Source: an uncultured Clostridia bacterium
Lineage (GTDB): Bacteria > Bacillota > Clostridia > UBA1381
DNA length: 11,222 bases
Assembly (NCBI GenBank): GCA_944391635.1
Contig: CALXUL010000299.1
Location: 1 to 11,222, forward strand
Direction: 5' to 3'
The position numbers were made by a program, and so were the translations under genes. A model generated the notes under the pieces. The model saw nothing but the letters and a program-made list of their open reading frames with translations. It ran no database searches and had not been told where the DNA came from. This document shows positions 1 to 7,497 of the stretch, in pieces; within the stretch, counting starts at the first letter, position 1, and every line of letters begins with the position of its first letter.

Positions 1-682
1 CCCCGTCTTTGTATGACTTCTCAATCGCTTCTACTGCATTATCCGCTTTGTTGCCTTCGCCCATAACCATTGCGTTATATGCTTTTTCAACTCTGTCCCA
101 TGCAAAATCACGGTCCATAGCATAATATCTTCCCATAACAGATGCACCCCTGCCTACGCCGATCCTGTCAAGCTCATCTTCAAGCTGCTTCATAAAACCG
201 GCGCCAGATGTTGGCGATACATCTCTTCCGTCAAGAAATGCATGTATATACACTTTCTTAACATCATTCTTGCGCGCCATTTCTACAAGCCCTACCAAAT
301 GGTCGATATGGCTATGGACTCCCCCGTCGGATAAAAGACCGAAAAGATGCAGTGCGCTATTATTTTTCTTGCAGTTTTCCATTGCCTTCAAAAGCGCCTC
401 GTTTGAGAAAAATGCACCGTCTTCTATATCTTTTGAAATTTTAACCAGCATCTGATATACAACACGACCGGCTCCGATATTTGTATGTCCGACCTCTGAG
501 TTGCCCATCTGCCCATCAGGAAGACCAACTGCAAGACCGCTCGCATAAAGTATAGTGTTTGGATAATTTGCAAATAAATTATCAAGTCTTGGTTTATTAG
601 CTGCTTTTATAGCATTACCTTCGGTATTTTCCGACAAACCGTAACCATCCATGATAATCAGTGCAATAGGTTTTTTTGCCAT
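1..682 (-). CDS. gpmI: 2,3-bisphosphoglycerate-independent phosphoglycerate mutase, N-terminal 227 residues (runs off left edge)
   Basis: This enzyme interconverts 3-phosphoglycerate and 2-phosphoglycerate in the cytosol, using Mn ions and a phosphoserine intermediate. The frame is open from ATG at 682 to the left edge, giving about 227 of the roughly 510 residues usual for the family. Visible landmarks are the metal-ligand motif MDGYG (Asp12), the phosphoserine loop QMGNSEVGH with Ser62, DGGVHSH with His123, DGRD with Arg153-Asp154, and GRYYAMDRD with Arg185 and Arg191. All sit at the positions known from the Bacillus stearothermophilus enzyme. A good Shine-Dalgarno (AGAGGTG on the minus strand) precedes the start. 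The gene follows tpiA on the same strand after a 134-bp structured spacer, so it is probably read with pgk-tpiA and perhaps also from a weak local promoter. The metal-binding C-terminal half lies outside the window. Confidence 0.97.
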   Translation of the reverse strand, partial: MAKKPIALIIMDGYGLSENTEGNAIKAANKPRLDNLFANYPNTILYASGLAVGLPDGQMGNSEVGHTNIGAGRVVYQMLVKISKDIEDGAFFSNEALLKAMENCKKNNSALHLFGLLSDGGVHSHIDHLVGLVEMARKNDVKKVYIHAFLDGRDVSPTSGAGFMKQLEDELDRIGVGRGASVMGRYYAMDRDFAWDRVEKAYNAMVMGEGNKADNAVEAIEKSYKDG

Positions 683-816
683 ATTAAAACTCACCTCTCA
701 GCCCGCAAAATACTAAAATTCTTCTTTTGCTCCGCCGCGGGCGCCGGAACAATTATATTTAAAGAAACGACAGTATAAGAGCGGCAGAAAAACCGCCGCC
801 CACCGTTAATACGTCA
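683..816 (-). other. GC-rich structured spacer between tpiA and gpmI
   Basis: On the minus strand, at 781-799, there is a 7-bp hairpin (GCGGCGG / CTGCCGC, one G-U pair, TTTTT loop) starting 18 bases after the tpiA stop. It is not followed by a U-tract, so it looks more like an RNA stability or pausing element than a strong terminator. Further on is a GC-rich patch at 732-748 (plus-strand numbering). A TATAAT hexamer on the minus strand (752-757) could be the -10 of a secondary gpmI promoter, but I find no convincing -35 at 16-18 bp. Function is inferred only. Confidence 0.35.
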
Positions 817-1569
817 TTATTTTGCCGCAGCCACAATTATAGAAAAATCTTCAGATTTAAGCGATGCTCCGCCAATGAGCCCACCGTCAATGTTTTCTTT
901 TTCCAAAAGCTCTGCCGCATTTTTCGCATTCATGCTTCCACCATACTGTATTGTAACAGCCTTTGCAGTAGCGTCATCATAAAGTTCTGAAAGCACCTTT
1001 CTTATTCCGCCGCAAACCTCTTCTGCCTGATCAGCAGTCGCTGTTTTACCTGTACCGATTGCCCAAATCGGCTCATAGGCAATTACAACCTTTTTCATAT
1101 CATCTGCATTGATACCGGCAAATGCTTTCTTTACCTGCATTGTAATTAAATCCATTGTTACGCCTGCTTCACGCTCATCAAGGCTTTCACCAACGCATAC
1201 TATCGGAATTAAACCCTTTTCAAGAGCTTTCTTTGTCTTTTTATTTACTGTTTCATCTGTTTCCGCAAAATACTGTCTGCGCTCTGAATGCCCTATTATA
1301 ACATAATTAACGCCCATATCACAAAGCATATCAGCAGACACTTCACCAGTATATGCACCGCTGTCCTCAAAATGCAGGTTTTCTGCGCCTATTTTAACAT
1401 GTGTACCCTTAGCTGCCTCTATTGCCGGAGCAAGGCATACATACGGTGTGCAGCAAACAACCTCGCAAGATGCGCCTTTGGTTTTTTCTGCAACTTCTTT
1501 AACAAATTCATATGTCTCAGAAGGGAGCTTATTCATTTTCCAGTTCCCTGCAATAATATACTTACCCAT
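817..1569 (-). CDS. tpiA: Triosephosphate isomerase
   Basis: This cytosolic TIM-barrel enzyme interconverts dihydroxyacetone phosphate and glyceraldehyde 3-phosphate. The 250-residue length is normal for the family. Catalytic residues are all visible: Asn9 and Lys11 in GNWKMNK, the electrophile His94 in IIGHSERR, and the catalytic base Glu166 in AYEPIWAIGTGK, which also opens the flexible phosphate-gripping loop. The phosphate-binding YGGS (209-212) and GGLIGGASL (229-237) are present near the C-terminus. The ATG start is preceded by an AAGGA-type ribosome binding site. It lies only 22 bases after the pgk stop on the same strand, so the two genes are almost certainly cotranscribed. Nothing is unusual. 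Confidence 0.98.
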   Translation of the reverse strand: MGKYIIAGNWKMNKLPSETYEFVKEVAEKTKGASCEVVCCTPYVCLAPAIEAAKGTHVKIGAENLHFEDSGAYTGEVSADMLCDMGVNYVIIGHSERRQYFAETDETVNKKTKKALEKGLIPIVCVGESLDEREAGVTMDLITMQVKKAFAGINADDMKKVVIAYEPIWAIGTGKTATADQAEEVCGGIRKVLSELYDDATAKAVTIQYGGSMNAKNAAELLEKENIDGGLIGGASLKSEDFSIIVAAAK

Positions 1570-1591
1570 TTATCCTTATCCTTTCATAATC

Positions 1592-2785
1592 TTATTTATC
1601 ATTCAATGCAACAATACCCGGAAGATCTTTGCCCTCCAAGAATTCAAGCGAAGCTCCGCCTCCAGTAGAAATATGACTCATCTTATCGCCAAGACCTGCC
1701 TGATTAACTGCCGCAACGCTGTCTCCGCCGCCGATAATTGTTGTAGCGTCAAGATCTGCCAATGCTTTTGCAATAGCATTAGTTCCCTTTGCAAAGTTCG
1801 GCATCTCAAATACACCCATAGGTCCATTCCATACAACAGTTTTTGCATCTTTTAATGCATCACAAAACAGCTTTATCGTTTCAGGTCCTATATCAAGCCC
1901 CATCCAGCCTTCTTCTATATTTCCCTTTACAACCTTCGACTCAGCGTCATTTTTGAATTCTTTTGCGACAACAGTATCTACCGGTATAAGAAGTTTGACA
2001 CCCTTCTTTTCTGCCTTTTCCATCATTTCCTTTGCGTAGGAAATATAATCTGTCTCAAGCAGCGAATCTCCTACTTCTCTGCCAAGAGCCTTCATAAATG
2101 TATATGCCATTCCGCCACCGATAATTAATGTGTCAACTTTCTCAAGCAGATTATTGATTACCGAAATTTTTGATGAAACCTTTGAGCCTCCCAACACAGC
2201 AACCAAAGGTCTTACCGGATTATTTACGGCATTACCCAAAAATTCAATTTCCTTTTGAATCAAATAACCGCATACAGCAGTCTTTATATAATCGGTTACA
2301 CCCACATTTGAGCAATGTGCTCTATGTGCAGTTCCGAACGCATCGTTTACAAATACATCTGCCAAAGATGCAAGTTCCTGTGAAAATTCAGGGATATTTT
2401 TGGTTTCTTCTGCACGGTAACGTGTATTTTCAAGCAATACCACGTCAGATTCTTTCATTTCTGCAACAGCTTTCTTTGCATTTTCCCCTACTACGTTATT
2501 ATCAGCTGCAAAAATAACATCCTTGCCCAATTTTTTTGACAATGCTTTTGCAACCGGTGCAAGCGAGAGTTCCGGTTTCGGCTCGCCCTTAGGCTTGCCC
2601 ATATGCGAACAAAGAATCACCTTTGCTCCGTTCTCCATCAAATATTTTATTGTCGGCAGTGCGCCGTCTATTCTTGTTTCGTCTGTGATATTAAGCTGGT
2701 CGTCCAGCGGCACATTAAAATCACATCTTACAAGAACTCTTTTCCCCTTTACATCGATATCCTCAATGCTTTTTTTGTTTAACAT
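1592..2785 (-). CDS. pgk: Phosphoglycerate kinase
   Basis: This enzyme transfers the acyl phosphate of 1,3-bisphosphoglycerate to ADP, the first ATP-yielding step of lower glycolysis. With the start chosen here it has 397 residues, the usual length for bacterial PGK. Landmarks are the family signature RVLVRCDFNVP (16-26), substrate-binding HMGKPKG (61-67), ENTRY (119-123), LGGSKVSSK (198-206), the nucleotide loop GGGDSVAAV (352-360) and STGGGASLEFLEGK (373-386). The frame stays open 42 bases further upstream, but ATG at 2785 has an AGAGGTG Shine-Dalgarno at 2792-2798, and the longer start lies almost on the predicted transcription start, so the internal start is preferred. It is the first gene of the operon; the gap gene often found just upstream in Firmicutes is absent here, and spmB lies there instead. 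Confidence 0.97.
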   Translation of the reverse strand: MLNKKSIEDIDVKGKRVLVRCDFNVPLDDQLNITDETRIDGALPTIKYLMENGAKVILCSHMGKPKGEPKPELSLAPVAKALSKKLGKDVIFAADNNVVGENAKKAVAEMKESDVVLLENTRYRAEETKNIPEFSQELASLADVFVNDAFGTAHRAHCSNVGVTDYIKTAVCGYLIQKEIEFLGNAVNNPVRPLVAVLGGSKVSSKISVINNLLEKVDTLIIGGGMAYTFMKALGREVGDSLLETDYISYAKEMMEKAEKKGVKLLIPVDTVVAKEFKNDAESKVVKGNIEEGWMGLDIGPETIKLFCDALKDAKTVVWNGPMGVFEMPNFAKGTNAIAKALADLDATTIIGGGDSVAAVNQAGLGDKMSHISTGGGASLEFLEGKDLPGIVALNDK

Positions 2786-2835
2786 TTTCGACACCTCTAT
2801 TTTCATATTATTTTTCAGTTTTCCCACACGATTCT

Positions 2836-2864
2836 ATTTTATCCTAAAATAGTATTTTTTTCAA
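2836..2864 (-). promoter_or_regulatory. Sigma-A-type promoter of the pgk-tpiA-gpmI operon
   Basis: On the minus strand a TTGAAA -35 (2859-2864) and a TAAAAT -10 (2836-2841) are separated by exactly 17 bp in very AT-rich DNA. Transcription would start near 2829, leaving a leader of about 44 bases before the pgk ATG with its Shine-Dalgarno. The -10 is embedded in an 8-bp inverted repeat (see findings). Confidence 0.75.
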
Positions 2865-2948
2865 GTATGTTGATAAAATTTTATTCATATTTTTTTCCAT
2901 AACTATTTTTAGTATTGTTAAAATGTGCATATTGTATACTGCCTTAAC

Positions 2949-2984
2949 GAAAAAAATAAAGCCGGACAAAAGTCCGGCTTTATC
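2949..2984 (-). terminator. Rho-independent terminator of spmAB
   Basis: A perfect 12-bp stem (2956-2967 with 2972-2983, core GCCGGAC/GTCCGGC) closes an AAAA loop. It begins 4 bases after the spmB stop codon. On the minus strand it is followed by a T-rich tract (plus-strand A-run 2950-2956). This separates sporulation transcripts from the downstream pgk promoter. Confidence 0.93.
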
Positions 2985-2987
2985 CAG

Positions 2988-3494
2988 TCACTTAAAAACA
3001 CCACATGCCCATATAGATACAGCTACACAAATTGCATCTCCGACAAGCGCAGCAAAAAGAACCTTTTTTGTATGTTTAACTTTTGTTACACCAAAATATA
3101 CCATAAGCACATAAAGCGTTGTTTCTGATGACGCGGCAATTACCGAGGCTATTCTTCCGGCAACGCTGTCCGGACCATAACGGTTTAATATTTCTGCCAA
3201 AAGCGCAACCGATCCGCCTCCCGACACCGGTCTTAACACAGCAAGCGCAATTAACTCCTCCGGCATATCAAAAGGCAGTATCCTTGCAGCCTGCTGTGCA
3301 AATACTCCCATCACTCCTGATGCGCGGAGCATTGATGCCGCGGACATTACTGCCACCATTGCCGGCAAAATCCCAATTAATGTTTTAAATCCTTTTTCTA
3401 CTCCGCCGCAAAACTCCGAGTATACATCAACCTTACCGAAAAGACATGTGCCAACTGCCGCAAAAATTAAAATAGGTACTACAAAATCCATCAT
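2988..3494 (-). CDS. spmB: Spore maturation protein B
   Basis: SpmB is a multi-pass membrane protein with a nucleoside-recognition ('Gate') domain. Together with SpmA it is needed in Bacillus for proper spore core dehydration and heat resistance; the molecular activity is not established. The 168-residue length is normal. Hydrophobic segments alternate with the conserved blocks RPVSGGGSVALLAEIL (88-103), YGPDS (106-110) and SSETTLYVLMVYFGV (122-136), which strongly match the family. The start overlaps the spmA stop by 4 bp (ATGA), and no strong ribosome binding site is seen, so translation is probably coupled to spmA. A second ATG directly follows the first. A strong terminator follows the stop, so the operon is just these two genes, without the dacB gene that precedes spmA in B. 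subtilis. Confidence 0.95.
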   Translation of the reverse strand: MMDFVVPILIFAAVGTCLFGKVDVYSEFCGGVEKGFKTLIGILPAMVAVMSAASMLRASGVMGVFAQQAARILPFDMPEELIALAVLRPVSGGGSVALLAEILNRYGPDSVAGRIASVIAASSETTLYVLMVYFGVTKVKHTKKVLFAALVGDAICVAVSIWACGVFK

Positions 3495-4054
3495 TGTCTT
3501 TTACCAAATAATACCAATGCTGTACCAACTGCCGCAGCAAGCGACACAACAGACGTAATCCAGACCGGTATAATAATATCAAACGGCGCCGTGCTTCCGG
3601 CAGCTGTACGCATCGCCGCGACCGTCGCCGGAATTATCTGAAGCGATGACGTATTCATCACCGCAAAAATGCACATCTTCCTGTTAGGGTACTTGCTTTT
3701 GTTTTCTTCATCAAGTATACGCATCGCCTCAACCCCCGGCGGCGTAGCTGCATTTCCCATACCAAGGATATTCGCTGTAACATTCATAGAAATATTATTT
3801 AAAGCTTTGCTGTCTTTGCCAAAAACCCTGCCCAGAACAGGTGACAAAACCTTGGATAAAACCTTGGTAATCCCCCCTGCCTCACAAAGAGCAAGTATCC
3901 CTGACCAAAAACACATCAGTCCCGCAAACCCCAAAACCGTATAAAACGCACTGCCGGCGCCCTCAAGTCCTGCGGCAAGCACTTCGCTTATATTCCCGTT
4001 TATCGCCCCTGCTGCCAGGGATACCAGTATCATTCCCGACCAAATATAATTCAT
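3491..4054 (-). CDS. spmA: Spore maturation protein A
   Basis: SpmA is the membrane partner of SpmB in spore maturation. The chosen start gives 187 residues, with hydrophobic segments around 3-20, 36-56, 127-145 and 160-183. The family block NVTANILGMGNAATPPGVEAM (91-111) and the later NTSSLQIIPATVAAMR (134-149) are clear. The frame is open 39 bases further upstream, but ATG at 4054 begins the typical MNYIW sequence and is preceded by AAGGAG (plus-strand 4064-4069) with a 9-base spacing; the extra residues are charged and unlike the family. Its promoter matches the sigma-E consensus (4092-4120), which fits known sigma-E control of the dacB-spmA-spmB operon in B. subtilis. Presence of spmAB implies an endospore-forming lineage. 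Confidence 0.95.
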   Translation of the reverse strand: MNYIWSGMILVSLAAGAINGNISEVLAAGLEGAGSAFYTVLGFAGLMCFWSGILALCEAGGITKVLSKVLSPVLGRVFGKDSKALNNISMNVTANILGMGNAATPPGVEAMRILDEENKSKYPNRKMCIFAVMNTSSLQIIPATVAAMRTAAGSTAPFDIIIPVWITSVVSLAAAVGTALVLFGKRQ

Positions 4055-4077
4055 ATGCAAACGCTCCTTGAAAGTCC

Positions 4078-4106
4078 TTGTATTTACTTTCAATCTATGG
4101 TATAAT
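4078..4106 (+). promoter_or_regulatory. Sigma-A-type promoter (extended -10) of thyA-folA
   Basis: A perfect TATAAT (4101-4106) is preceded by TGG, forming an extended -10, and by TTGTAT (4078-4083) at a 17-bp spacing. Transcription would start near 4112-4113, giving a leader of roughly 28 bases with the Shine-Dalgarno AAAGGAG at 4122-4128. It overlaps the divergent spmAB promoter. Confidence 0.75.
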
Positions 4107-4120
4107 TACTAAAAATATGA
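4092..4120 (-). promoter_or_regulatory. Sigma-E-like sporulation promoter of spmAB
   Basis: On the minus strand TCATATT (4114-4120) and CATAGATT (4092-4099) are separated by 14 bp. The B. subtilis sigma-E consensus is KMATATT, then about 14 bp, then CATACAHT, so the -35 matches at 7 of 7 and the -10 at 7 of 8 positions. Transcription would start near 4085, about 30 bases before the spmA ATG. The match is read by eye; function is inferred from the known sigma-E dependence of spmAB in Bacillus. Confidence 0.65.
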
Positions 4121-4140
4121 CAAAGGAGCGCCTATTTGCT

Positions 4141-4971
4141 ATGAGCAGGGCTGATAAAATTTTTATTGATAATATACGGGATATAATTGAAAATGGCGTT
4201 TGGGACACCGATCTTGATGTACGACCGCACTGGGATGATGGAGAAAGCGCGCATACTGTAAAGAAATTCGGTATTGTAAATCGCTATGATTTGCGCGAAG
4301 AATTTCCAATTCTTACTATTCGCCGTACCTATTTTAAAAGTGCTTTTGATGAGATTCTATGGATTTGGCAGAAAAAATCCAATAATATAAAAGACCTGTC
4401 GAGTAAGATATGGGATCAATGGGCAGATGAAAACGGTTCAATCGGCAAAGCCTACGGGTATCAGCTCGGTATCAAACACAAATATCCTGAGGGTGAATTT
4501 GACCAGGTGGACAGGGTCTTATTCGACCTTAAAAACAACCCTCAGTCACGGCGCATTATGACAAACATTTATAACCATGCTGATCTTAATGAAATGCACC
4601 TTTATCCTTGCGCATATTCTGTTACCTTTAATGTGAGCGGTAATGTACTAAACTGTATACTTAACCAACGCTCACAGGACATGCTCACCGCGAACAACTG
4701 GAATGTATGCCAATATGCAATACTTCAGCATATGTTTGCTGACAGCTGCGGTCTTGTAGCCGGAGAACTTGTACATGTAATAGCCGATGCGCACATTTAT
4801 GACCGGCATATCCCGATTGCCGAAAAAATAATTTCAAAAGAACCTTATCCTGCCCCCGCTTTCATAAAGCGCGACAAGTGCAATGATTTTTATAAATTCA
4901 CCACAGACAGCTACGCTCTTGAAGATTATAAATACCATCCGCTGGACGAAAAAATCCCGGTTGCAATATAA
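4141..4971 (+). CDS. thyA: Thymidylate synthase, B. subtilis ThyA-like branch
   Basis: The enzyme methylates dUMP to dTMP with methylenetetrahydrofolate, releasing dihydrofolate. With the chosen start it has 276 residues, longer than the 264 of the E. coli type but like B. subtilis ThyA, which shares blocks such as LLWIWQ/ILWIWQ, IWDQW, DQVD and SSRR/QSRR. The active-site Cys is Cys157 in PCAYSVTF. Arg137-Arg138 (phosphate clamp from the partner subunit), Arg177-Ser178, Asp180, Asn188, His218 and Tyr220 all align with E. coli residues at a constant offset of 11. Two differences stand out: the His after the catalytic Cys is Ala (also not His in B. subtilis ThyA), and the LGxPFN dUMP loop reads TANNWN. 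The frame extends upstream to 4078, but AAAGGAG at 4122-4128 and the predicted transcript start support ATG at 4141. folA follows after 18 bases. Confidence 0.95.
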   Translation: MSRADKIFIDNIRDIIENGVWDTDLDVRPHWDDGESAHTVKKFGIVNRYDLREEFPILTIRRTYFKSAFDEILWIWQKKSNNIKDLSSKIWDQWADENGSIGKAYGYQLGIKHKYPEGEFDQVDRVLFDLKNNPQSRRIMTNIYNHADLNEMHLYPCAYSVTFNVSGNVLNCILNQRSQDMLTANNWNVCQYAILQHMFADSCGLVAGELVHVIADAHIYDRHIPIAEKIISKEPYPAPAFIKRDKCNDFYKFTTDSYALEDYKYHPLDEKIPVAI

Positions 4972-4989
4972 ATCGGAGGTTAAAAAAGA

Positions 4990-5478
4990 ATGAAAATAAT
5001 CGCACACGAAAGTATAAACCACGGAATCGGACGCAATAATTCCCTTATGTTCAAGCTCCCTCAGGATATGAAATTTTTCCGCGAAACAACGACCGGAGGA
5101 GTAGTTATTATGGGAAGGAAAACTCTTGAAAGTTTTCCCGGCAAAAAGCCTCTTCCAAACAGAGTAAATATTGTTTTATCACGTAACCCGGGTTTTAATT
5201 CGGAGGGCATAACAGCGGTAGGAAGCGTCAGCGAGGCTTTGGAAGAATTAAAAAAATACCCGGGCAAAGAAGTCTTTGTCATAGGCGGCGCAAACATTTA
5301 TGAGCTTATGCTCCCTTACTGCGATACCGCGCTCATAACAAGAGTTTTTGAAGACGCCGACGCAGATGCCTTTATCCATGATTTTGATTCTGATCCCGAG
5401 TGGACTCTTACCAGGCAAAGCGATGAAATAAACGATAACGGACATATTATAAGGTTTCTTGAATATAAAAGGATTTAG
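4990..5478 (+). CDS. folA: Dihydrofolate reductase
   Basis: This enzyme reduces dihydrofolate to tetrahydrofolate with NADPH, regenerating the folate that ThyA oxidises; the thyA-folA pairing is classical. The 162-residue length is normal. Landmarks are NHGIG (10-14) in the Met20-loop region, Asp26 in KLPQDMKFF (the catalytic acid), VVIMGRKTLES (38-48) contacting the cofactor, the LPNR folate-tail block followed by NIVLSRN, and FVIGGANIYELML (about residues 94-106). The residue before the LPxD block is Phe where the E. coli enzyme has Trp22, a common variation. GGAGGT at 4975-4980 lies 9 bases before the ATG. The gene ends 54 bases before the converging GH42 gene, with a shared terminator between. 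Confidence 0.97.
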   Translation: MKIIAHESINHGIGRNNSLMFKLPQDMKFFRETTTGGVVIMGRKTLESFPGKKPLPNRVNIVLSRNPGFNSEGITAVGSVSEALEELKKYPGKEVFVIGGANIYELMLPYCDTALITRVFEDADADAFIHDFDSDPEWTLTRQSDEINDNGHIIRFLEYKRI

Positions 5479-5484
5479 AAACAA

Positions 5485-5528
5485 AAAAATACCTGATGCA
5501 AATGATTTTCATTTACTCAGGTATTTTT
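5485..5528. terminator. Bidirectional terminator between folA and the GH42 gene
   Basis: A 12-bp stem (5485-5496 with 5517-5528, core ATACCTGA/TCAGGTAT) carries an inner 6-bp hairpin (AAATGA-TTT-TCATTT). The outer stem ends in A-runs on the left and T-runs on the right, so each strand gives a U-tract after the hairpin. It lies 6 bases after the folA stop and 4 bases after the GH42 stop. Confidence 0.9.
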
Positions 5529-5532
5529 ATTT

Positions 5533-7497
5533 TTATTCATCAATAATTTTAGTTTCAAACGCCTCAAGAATATATCCTAATGCTTCGGTCTTATAATCAT
5601 TATGATTAATCAGAATTTTCACTCTCCGCGTTTTGCTTTCTCTTGTCACAAACTCAACACCGTAAGGAAGTTCCAATCTTTCAAGTCCTGCTTCATCTAT
5701 TGCAGCATAAATAACTTTTTTCAATGTGTCAGAATCAGGTGTGGTACCTATATAATACACGCTTCCTTTTTTATAGCAGTTGTGAGTTATTGCGGCATAA
5801 TGGCTGTAAAATTTATCTTTATAGCGGTAAAGCACTTCTGCCTCTAAAGGTACTATCATATCCCTGAATATACCTGCCGACGCCTCATCGCCATTCGCTG
5901 AAATAAGAGGTATACAGTCATACTCCTGCACGCTTTCGGTTTCCTCAACAAATAATCCCAGCAAATCATTACAATCTACCGGTATTGTCTTTCCGAAAAC
6001 AAGATTATTACGTCTGTCCTTTATGGAGGTTCGATACGTCACAATCAGTATTCCGCCTGATGCGGCAAATTCCTTTAGCCTATCCAGTAATTCGCTGTCT
6101 GTAACTATCATATTCGGAACAACTACTATCTTATATCTCGAAAAATCCCTTGAAGCAGGAATAACATCAACCATCTGCCCCGCACCGAAAAATACGCTAT
6201 GAAGCCTTTTCATTTCAGTTTCGCAATCAAACAGCAGACTTTGCTGCTGAATACGGAATGAAGCAAGAGAATCATAGTCATACAACACCGCAATATCGCT
6301 TTTAATCGGCGCTGTCAGTACATCTTCATACTGTTTTACTTCATCAAAGAAACTCTGTACCTCAAAAAATCTACGTCTTGGAACATTATCAGCATCAATA
6401 ACCCCATAGCAAAACTGTTCTGCACCCTTAGTTGCGCCTCGGTAACGAAAATACATCAGTCCGTCGCATCCGCGTGCTGCGCCCTGCCAGCTCCACATTT
6501 TTGCTTGTCCCGGGCGAGGAAGGAAACCGGTAATATCATGACCTTGCGCGCCCATTATTGCTTCGGTAATCCAAAAATTCCCATCTTTTAATCCACGCAT
6601 ATAATCCAGCCCAAATGCAATTTCACTTGCCGCAAGAGGCTCTTTCTGCCCGCCCCAGACCGGGTAATTATTATAGGCAACCTTATCAATATACTTTGAA
6701 ACCCCAGAATAATCAACATGTTTTCCCAAACCTCCGCCAGGGAAATCATGAATTACAACAGCATCCGGAATTATTTTATGAATCAAGTCACTCTGCATTT
6801 TTGCAAACTCTACTATGCTTTGGCTGCAAAACCTTTCCCAGTCAAGTCGCAAAGCAGGATTATGTGTTGTTATCGTCGGACCCGGCAGAGGAATTTCAGA
6901 AAAATCATTATATTCCTGACTCCAAAAAGCCGTGCCGTATTCACTGTTTAACAAATCTATATCGCCGCCGAATATACCTTTCAAATATTCATCAAAAGCA
7001 CTGCGGCAACGAGGACACCAGCAGGTGTCGCTGCCTTCGTGACCAAGTTCATTATCTATCTGCCATGCTATTATTGCCTTTTCGTCACGATAATGACCGG
7101 CAAGTTCGGTTATAATCCTTTTACAAGCCTCTTTGTAGACACTGCTGTTAAAGCAATAAACGTGCCTGCCGCCGTAATTTCTGACCGAACCGTCCTCAAA
7201 TTGTGACAATATATCAGGATTTTTCTTTATAAGCCACGCCGGCGGCGTTGCGGTAGGCGTTCCGAAAATGACGTTTAAGCCCTTTTCTTTTGCCTTATTT
7301 ATTACGTTATCAAAATATGAAAAGTCAAACTTTCCTTCTTCAGGCTCCATCCTGTGCCATGCAAATTCGCCTATGCGTATTACATTACACCCAAGCTCCA
7401 AAATCCTGTCAAAATCCGCATCCATCATTTCGTCCGGCCACTGTTCCGGATAATAGTCAACGCCTAAAAGCATATTTGTTTTTTCTGCATTATTCAT
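5533..7497 (-). CDS. Cytosolic GH42 beta-galactosidase
   Basis: Family GH42 enzymes hydrolyse terminal beta-galactosides with retention. The protein has 654 residues, typical for the family, and no signal peptide. It opens with LLGVDYYPEQWP, the family hallmark. The acid/base is Glu150 in AWQIDNELGH and the nucleophile Glu312 in FWITEAIMG. Cys115 together with Cys159, Cys161 and Cys164 (CWCPRC) match the structural zinc site known in GH42. The TIM barrel is followed by a flavodoxin-like trimerisation domain (roughly residues 385-590) and a small C-terminal beta domain. The frame is open further upstream inside the transporter gene, but ATG at 7497 has an AGGGG site 5 bases before it and gives the expected N-terminus. 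It overlaps the end of the transporter gene by 8 bp, so the two are cotranscribed and probably coupled. The true substrate (lactose, galacto-oligosaccharide, plant galactan fragment or similar) cannot be told from sequence. Confidence 0.93.
   Translation of the reverse strand: MNNAEKTNMLLGVDYYPEQWPDEMMDADFDRILELGCNVIRIGEFAWHRMEPEEGKFDFSYFDNVINKAKEKGLNVIFGTPTATPPAWLIKKNPDILSQFEDGSVRNYGGRHVYCFNSSVYKEACKRIITELAGHYRDEKAIIAWQIDNELGHEGSDTCWCPRCRSAFDEYLKGIFGGDIDLLNSEYGTAFWSQEYNDFSEIPLPGPTITTHNPALRLDWERFCSQSIVEFAKMQSDLIHKIIPDAVVIHDFPGGGLGKHVDYSGVSKYIDKVAYNNYPVWGGQKEPLAASEIAFGLDYMRGLKDGNFWITEAIMGAQGHDITGFLPRPGQAKMWSWQGAARGCDGLMYFRYRGATKGAEQFCYGVIDADNVPRRRFFEVQSFFDEVKQYEDVLTAPIKSDIAVLYDYDSLASFRIQQQSLLFDCETEMKRLHSVFFGAGQMVDVIPASRDFSRYKIVVVPNMIVTDSELLDRLKEFAASGGILIVTYRTSIKDRRNNLVFGKTIPVDCNDLLGLFVEETESVQEYDCIPLISANGDEASAGIFRDMIVPLEAEVLYRYKDKFYSHYAAITHNCYKKGSVYYIGTTPDSDTLKKVIYAAIDEAGLERLELPYGVEFVTRESKTRRVKILINHNDYKTEALGYILEAFETKIIDE

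Noticed and set aside
2786..2827. N-terminal extension of phosphoglycerate kinase to an upstream ATG
   Set aside because: The extension begins almost at the predicted transcription start, reads through the Shine-Dalgarno of the inner ATG, and makes the protein longer than usual for PGK.
4078..4140. N-terminal extension of ThyA
   Set aside because: It would be encoded across the promoter hexamers; the inner ATG has AAAGGAG upstream and gives a ThyA-like N-terminus.
4107..4140. Folate or other riboswitch in the thyA leader
   Set aside because: The predicted leader is only about 28 bases, too short for any known tetrahydrofolate riboswitch.
6615..7115. Plus-strand 166-residue open frame inside the GH42 gene
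   Set aside because: It is antisense to the catalytic domain of a clear GH42 gene, has no ribosome binding site and no family-like features.
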